A stretch of 8,785 nucleotides of DNA. Origin: MWCM01 sp964558315. Lineage in GTDB: Bacteria; Patescibacteriota; UBA1384; XYA2-FULL-43-10. The stretch is taken from contig CAZLCL010000034.1 in NCBI GenBank assembly GCA_964558315.1, forward strand, positions 1 through 8,785, in the 5' to 3' direction. Position numbers and translations under genes: made by a program. Below are positions 5,349-8,785 of the stretch, piece after piece; the first letter of the stretch is position 1, and every line of letters starts with the position of its first letter. The notes under the pieces are model-generated. The model did no database searches, had not been told where the DNA came from, and was given only the letters and a program-made list of their open reading frames with translations.

Positions 5349-6769
5349 CTACCTTCTAATCTCTTTAAAACCTGTCCATTTGTGGAGTATCTCGGGGATT
5401 TTGATACTGCCATCCGCTTGTTGATTGTTCTCCATAATTGCAATAATAGCGCGTCCCACAGCAATTGCGGTGCCATTTAACATATGAATAAAATCTTTTT
5501 TACCTTCGTTATCCTCAAATTTGATATTAAGGCCACGAGATTGAAAATCAGTGCAATTGGAGGCTGAGGTAATCTCCCCCCAGTCACCATTGCTCCCATC
5601 TTTAGCTGGTTTGCCCGGCATCCAAGCCTCTAAATCGTAAGTGCGCAAAGCGGGGGAACCAAGATCAGCAGTGCAATGATCAACAACTCTAAATGGAATT
5701 TTTAGACCCCTAAAAATTTCTTTTTCTATTTCTAAAACTTCTTTATGTGCCTCTTCTGATTTATCTGGCATTACATATTGAAACATTTCAATCTTAGTAA
5801 ATTGATGAACTCTAAAGATACCTTTAGAATATTTTGAATAACTGCCTGCTTCGGTGCGGAAACAGTGGGAAACCGCCACATATTTTTTGGGTAAATCATC
5901 TTCTTTAATAACTTCATTCATATGGTAACCGCCCATAGTAATTTCGGCAGTCCCAATAAGGCAAAGTTCTGAATCAGCAATATTATAAACTTGAGTGGAT
6001 TCGCCACGAGGATTAAAACCAAGTCCTTCTAGCACTTCTCGTTTGGCTAAGTCGGGAGTAGAAAAGGGGATAAAACCATGTTTAATGGTGGTTTCAAAAG
6101 CGTATTGAATTAGAGCAAATTCCAAAANNNNNNNNNNNNNNNNNNNNNNNNNNNNNNNNNNNNNNNNNNNNNNNNNNNNNNNNNNNNNNNNNNNNNNNNN
6201 NNNNNNNNNNNNNNNNNNNNNNNNNNNAAACCATGTTTAATGGTGGTTTCAAAAGCGTATTGAATTAGAGCAAATTCCAAAACTGCTAATTGATTTTTTA
6301 AATAATAAAATTTGGCGCCGCTTACTTTAGTAGCACGGTCAAAATCTATTATATCCAGTTTTCTGCCTAACTCTTCGTGATCAAGTGGCTGAAAATCGAA
6401 TTTTGTAGGCTCCAAGTAAGTGTCAACAACTGGATTATCATCTTCGTTATTACTGACCTTAACTTCGGAGTGAGTCAAATTTGGCACCTTATACCAAAGC
6501 TCTTTATGCTCTAAAACAATAGGTTTAAGCTCCGTCTCAAGTTTTTTTATCTTTTCACCAATTCCCTTCATTCTTTCAATAGTTTCTGGTGTCGGCTTGG
6601 TTTTGCTAGCATTATTACGCTCTGCTTGCAAGATTTCAATTTTTTGCAATAAAGTGCGCCTTTGATTATCCAGCTCGAGCAATTTGTTAATATCAACATC
6701 GCACAGACGATTTTTGCAATTTTCTTTTACTTCCTCCGCGTTATCACGGATGTATTTGATATCAAGCAT
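5349..6769 (-). CDS. serS: Seryl-tRNA synthetase, split by an artefactual assembly gap
   Basis: SerRS charges tRNA-Ser with serine in the cytoplasm. The ATG is at 6769, with AAGGGA at 6775-6780 five nt upstream; the stop is TAG at 5349. The N-terminal part (about residues 1-105) is the long charged helical arm that grips tRNA-Ser. The class II core follows, with motif 2 FRTEAGSY, a RVHQFTKIEMF segment, EITSASNCTDFQSR, and motif 3 NGTAIAVGRAIIAIMEN. As written, the frame is broken by 100 Ns flanked by two identical 55-bp copies. Removing one copy plus the Ns (155 bp) leaves 1266 bp, exactly 421 codons plus stop, which is normal SerRS length. The protein also reads straight through (FETTIKHG into FIPFSTPDL). 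The gene is therefore very likely intact in the organism. It lies 155 bp downstream of lysS in the same direction. Confidence 0.95.
6073..6127. repeat. Left copy of the 55-bp direct repeat flanking the gap
   Basis: Identical to 6228-6282. It is the end of one contig ending at the N run, and encodes the SerRS segment around residues 164-181. Confidence 0.95.
6128..6227. other. Scaffold gap of exactly 100 N
   Basis: A run of 100 Ns, the conventional placeholder for a gap of unknown size. Both flanks carry the same 55 bp, so the true gap is probably an overlap of 55 bp and no sequence is missing. Confidence 0.97.
6228..6282. repeat. Right copy of the 55-bp direct repeat flanking the gap
   Basis: Identical to 6073-6127. 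It is the start of the second contig. A 55-base overlap is what a de Bruijn assembler run with k around 55 leaves at unresolved contig ends. Confidence 0.95.
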
Positions 6770-6780
6770 ATTAGTCCCTT
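6770..6780 (-). promoter_or_regulatory. serS ribosome binding site, possibly in a small hairpin
   Basis: AAGGGA (6775-6780) lies 5 nt before the ATG. Just upstream TCCC can pair with GGGA across a GAA loop, which would hide part of the ribosome site. With only four base pairs the structure is weak. Confidence 0.4.
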
Positions 6781-6849
6781 CGGGATAATTTAAAATTTTA
6801 GAATTTAGATTTTAAAAAATTAATAATCATGCAATTAAAAACATTAATT

Positions 6850-6875
6850 ATTTCCCGCCGCTAGGCGGATGAAAT
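6850..6875. repeat. GC-rich hairpin between lysS and serS
   Basis: On the plus strand ATTTC-CCGCC, loop GCTA, then GGCGG-AT-GAAAT: 10 pairs with a 2-nt bulge, GC-rich in a very AT-rich intergenic stretch. On the minus strand no clean T-run follows, so it is not a typical intrinsic terminator. It may be a dispersed palindromic repeat or an mRNA structure at the lysS 3' end or in the serS leader. Confidence 0.55.
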
Positions 6876-6924
6876 CAACAGGATAAAAATATAATTTTTC
6901 TTTTTCAATGTCGTCTCGATAAAT

Positions 6925-8472
6925 TTATTCTTTTGATTTATATTTCGCAGACGCCTTGATTTCAGGGATATTGACCTTCAATTTTAATGGCTCAAAAGAA
7001 GCTGTGAATTCTGGTCTTACCAACGGGAACAGCACACACTCCCGAACCGGTTTACCTGCAAAAGTTGCAAAAAGTCTCTCACTAAAACCAAAGCCGCTTG
7101 CCGGTGGCATGCCGTATTCAAGAGCTTCAACAAAATCCCTATCATGCATTTGAGCTTCTATATCACCACCTTCACGCATTTTGGCTTGCTCTTCGAACCT
7201 AGCCCTTTGATCAAGTGGATCGTTCAATTCACTATAGCCATTGCCGTTTTCTGTGCCACCTAAAATAATCTGGTATCTCTCTACTAATTTAGGATTATCT
7301 TTTTTTCTTTTAGCTAAGGGCGATACCTCTACCGGATGGTCAACTAAAAAGGCTGGCCCAGCAATTTTACCTCGAATTGATTTCCACAATGTATCAATCA
7401 TGCGACCACGCGTATCGCTTTTTTTGTGTTCCAGCTTTAACTCCTTAATCTTAGCTGATAACTCCGCATTATTAGCTGATAATACATCAATCTTTAAATC
7501 TTTTTTGATTCTTTCTGTGTAATTAATATGTTCCCACTCTCGATTTAGGTCAATATCCATATTGTTGATAGTAAAATGATAAGTGCCAAATACTTCGAAA
7601 GCCAAAAATTTATACATCTCCTCGACTAACGCCATAGAATCTTCATAATTGGCGTAAGCCCAATAAAACTCCATTTGAGAGTAGTCTTGCAGATGCTCGC
7701 GACTAATGCCTTCGTTACGGAATTGACGACCAATCTCAAAAGTTTTATCAAATCCCCCGACCAGTAATCTCTTTTGCCACAATTCACCCATTGAAATCCG
7801 TAAAAAAACATCAATATCCAGCGCAGAATGATGAGTAACAAAGGGGTTGGCATCGGCGCCACCGGCAGTTAATTCTAAAACCGGAGTTTCTACCTCCAAA
7901 AAACCTTTACTGCTTAAAAATTCTCTGGTTTTATTCCAAAATTGTGATTTTTTTACAAAAAGCTCTCTCGCTTCGGGGCTCTGAGCCAACTCTAAATATC
8001 TTTTTCGCATCCTAGTTTCATCATCTTTGAGCCCATACCAATTGCTTGGCATTGGACGAACAGATTTTGCTAACATTCTTAAACTATTTGCCAAAACTGA
8101 GACTTCGCCACTTTTTGAGATTATGACATTGCCATAAGCTTCAATAAAGTCGCCGATATCTAAAAGTTCAGCAATTTTTATATCATCTTTTAGTTCATCT
8201 GCACGTAAAATTAGTTGAAGCTTACCGCTCTGATCGTTAATATCAACAAAACTAAGCTTGCCGTGACCACGAATGGCACTGATTCTGCCAGCTGAATAAA
8301 CCTTTTCATTAGCTTCAATTAGATCTTGATGAATTTCCACAATCCGCGCATTAGAGTAATTTTTAAATGATTTAGACGGATAGGGGAGCGCACCAAGTTT
8401 ATTCAGCCGGGCAATCTTCGCCTGCCTTACCTTAATAATATCAGCTTCTGATTTGCCTGTTCCTTGCTCCAT
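6925..8472 (-). CDS. lysS: Lysyl-tRNA synthetase, class II
   Basis: 515 residues from ATG at 8472 to TAA, with AAGGA at 8478-8482 five nt upstream. LysRS attaches lysine to tRNA-Lys in the cytoplasm. An N-terminal OB-fold anticodon-binding domain (about 57-125, with VYSAGRISAIRGHGKLSFVDI) is followed by motif 1 (FLEVETPVL, 191-199) and the lysine/ATP site LRISMGELWQKRLLVGGF. Motif 2 is FRNEGI...DYSQMEFY (251-270). The family segments WEHINY, FLVDHP and YSELNDP follow, then motif 3 (460-466). Motif 3 reads GFGFSER where bacterial LysRS usually has GLGIGIDR, so the third Gly is Ser and the Asp is Glu, while the essential Arg is kept. A C-terminal tail of about 28 residues (from 488) follows LFPLVRPE. 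Length is normal (about 490-510). It sits between greA and serS, and the terminator after greA suggests it has its own promoter. Confidence 0.97.
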   Translation of the reverse strand: MEQGTGKSEADIIKVRQAKIARLNKLGALPYPSKSFKNYSNARIVEIHQDLIEANEKVYSAGRISAIRGHGKLSFVDINDQSGKLQLILRADELKDDIKIAELLDIGDFIEAYGNVIISKSGEVSVLANSLRMLAKSVRPMPSNWYGLKDDETRMRKRYLELAQSPEARELFVKKSQFWNKTREFLSSKGFLEVETPVLELTAGGADANPFVTHHSALDIDVFLRISMGELWQKRLLVGGFDKTFEIGRQFRNEGISREHLQDYSQMEFYWAYANYEDSMALVEEMYKFLAFEVFGTYHFTINNMDIDLNREWEHINYTERIKKDLKIDVLSANNAELSAKIKELKLEHKKSDTRGRMIDTLWKSIRGKIAGPAFLVDHPVEVSPLAKRKKDNPKLVERYQIILGGTENGNGYSELNDPLDQRARFEEQAKMREGGDIEAQMHDRDFVEALEYGMPPASGFGFSERLFATFAGKPVRECVLFPLVRPEFTASFEPLKLKVNIPEIKASAKYKSKE

Positions 8473-8522
8473 TTTTTTCCTTATAATGTAAAACTAATAT
8501 GGATATAGATAGAATTGATCTT

Positions 8523-8531
8523 ATTCTAGCA
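8523..8531 (-). promoter_or_regulatory. Putative extended -10 promoter of lysS
   Basis: The minus strand reads TGCTAGAAT: TGn followed by TAGAAT, one mismatch from TATAAT. It lies 20 nt beyond the greA terminator and about 50 nt before the lysS ATG. The -35 region is T-rich and poor. Confidence 0.4.
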
Positions 8532-8549
8532 TAAAATATCGGAGAGAAA

Positions 8550-8581
8550 AAGAAAGAAAAACCGCTCTTAAAAGCGGCTTT
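8550..8581 (-). terminator. Rho-independent terminator of greA
   Basis: On the minus strand the arms AAGCCGCTT (8572-8580) and GAGCGGTTT (8559-8567) pair over 9 bp with two G-U wobbles around a TTAA loop. A T-rich run (TTTTTCTTTC) follows. The wobbles pair only on the minus strand, confirming that it serves greA, whose stop lies about 15 nt upstream. Confidence 0.88.
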
Positions 8582-8594
8582 CTTAGCGCAATTA

Positions 8595-8785
8595 TTATTT
8601 TATCTCTTTAATTACGTAGTTTATTATACCCGCTGGAGTCGAAACCTCAATCTTTTCTCCGACTTTATGGCCAAGAAGAGAGCTACCAATAGGCGATTCG
8701 ATTGAAATTTTACCGCTTAGAGGATCGGCTTCGTCACTTCCAACTAATTGATATTCTACAACATCATCTTTACTTTTTAGTTTAA
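8595..8785 (-). CDS. greA: Transcript cleavage factor GreA, C-terminal part only
   Basis: GreA enters the RNA polymerase secondary channel and stimulates cleavage of backtracked RNA. Only the last 62 residues are in the window; the N-terminal coiled-coil with its catalytic acidic tip lies beyond the right edge. The visible part is the FKBP-like domain: VVEYQLVGSDEADPLSGK, ISIESPIGSSLLGHKVGE, then IEVSTPAGIINYVIKEIK. These match the GreA signatures EADP, SPLG and LLGKKVGD. It ends with tandem TAA stops (8595-8597 and 8592-8594). The full protein is normally about 155-160 residues. GreB is less likely because of the EADP...SPIG form and the neighbouring lysS. Confidence 0.93.
   Translation of the reverse strand, partial: KLKSKDDVVEYQLVGSDEADPLSGKISIESPIGSSLLGHKVGEKIEVSTPAGIINYVIKEIK

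Noticed and set aside
6073..6282. A biological 55-bp duplication or insertion-element target duplication in serS
   Set aside because: Perfect identity, exactly 100 Ns between copies and restoration of a full SerRS on collapse all point to an assembly overlap.
6781..6840. serS promoter (for example TTGCAT with TAAAAT)
   Set aside because: The 15-bp spacer is short and this AT-rich stretch offers several equally poor matches, so no single site can be chosen.
6956..7522. Plus-strand frames opposite lysS
   Set aside because: Antisense to conserved LysRS coding sequence with no independent evidence.
7626..7862. Minus-strand frame within lysS
   Set aside because: An alternative frame of the motif 1-motif 2 region of LysRS; no recognisable product.

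Overview
The window looks like a metagenome-assembled scaffold from a bacterium of the Candidate Phyla Radiation (Patescibacteria, probably a Parcubacteria-type lineage). This is an inference from the low-GC sequence (roughly 35-40% by eye), the compact single-strand layout, the style of the housekeeping proteins, and a 100-N scaffold gap. TAA, TAG and TGA all serve as stops and no gene has an internal TGA, so the code appears standard (table 11), not the TGA=Gly code of Gracilibacteria/Absconditabacteria.

Every supported gene is on the minus strand, so transcription runs from high to low coordinates. In that order the window holds: the 3' end of greA (transcript cleavage factor) with a clear intrinsic terminator; lysS; serS, interrupted by a spurious assembly gap; an intergenic stretch with two hairpins; an hpf/raiA-like ribosome hibernation factor; a two-gene unit of an [FeFe]-hydrogenase-domain protein and a small metal-binding TIM-barrel protein; a terminator; and secA, which runs off the left edge just as its C-terminal zinc motif ends.

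greA, lysS, serS, hpf and secA are core transcription, translation and secretion genes. The accessory part is the pair at 3029-4631. The hydrogenase-like protein keeps the four cluster-binding cysteines but lacks the catalytic proton-relay cysteine and any ferredoxin domain. Its neighbour has an endonuclease IV/xylose-isomerase-type set of metal ligands. They are close enough to be co-transcribed, but their shared role cannot be read from the sequence.

The signals most worth a second look are that pair, an 8-bp tandem repeat in the SecA C-terminal linker that could frameshift off the zinc tail, a diverged in-frame twin of it 633 bp away in the same gene, and a solitary intergenic hairpin matching the core of Cas12a-type CRISPR repeats. 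I see no complete new multi-gene system, no CRISPR array, no tRNA or rRNA, and no insertion sequence. No gene-free stretch exceeds 300 bases.
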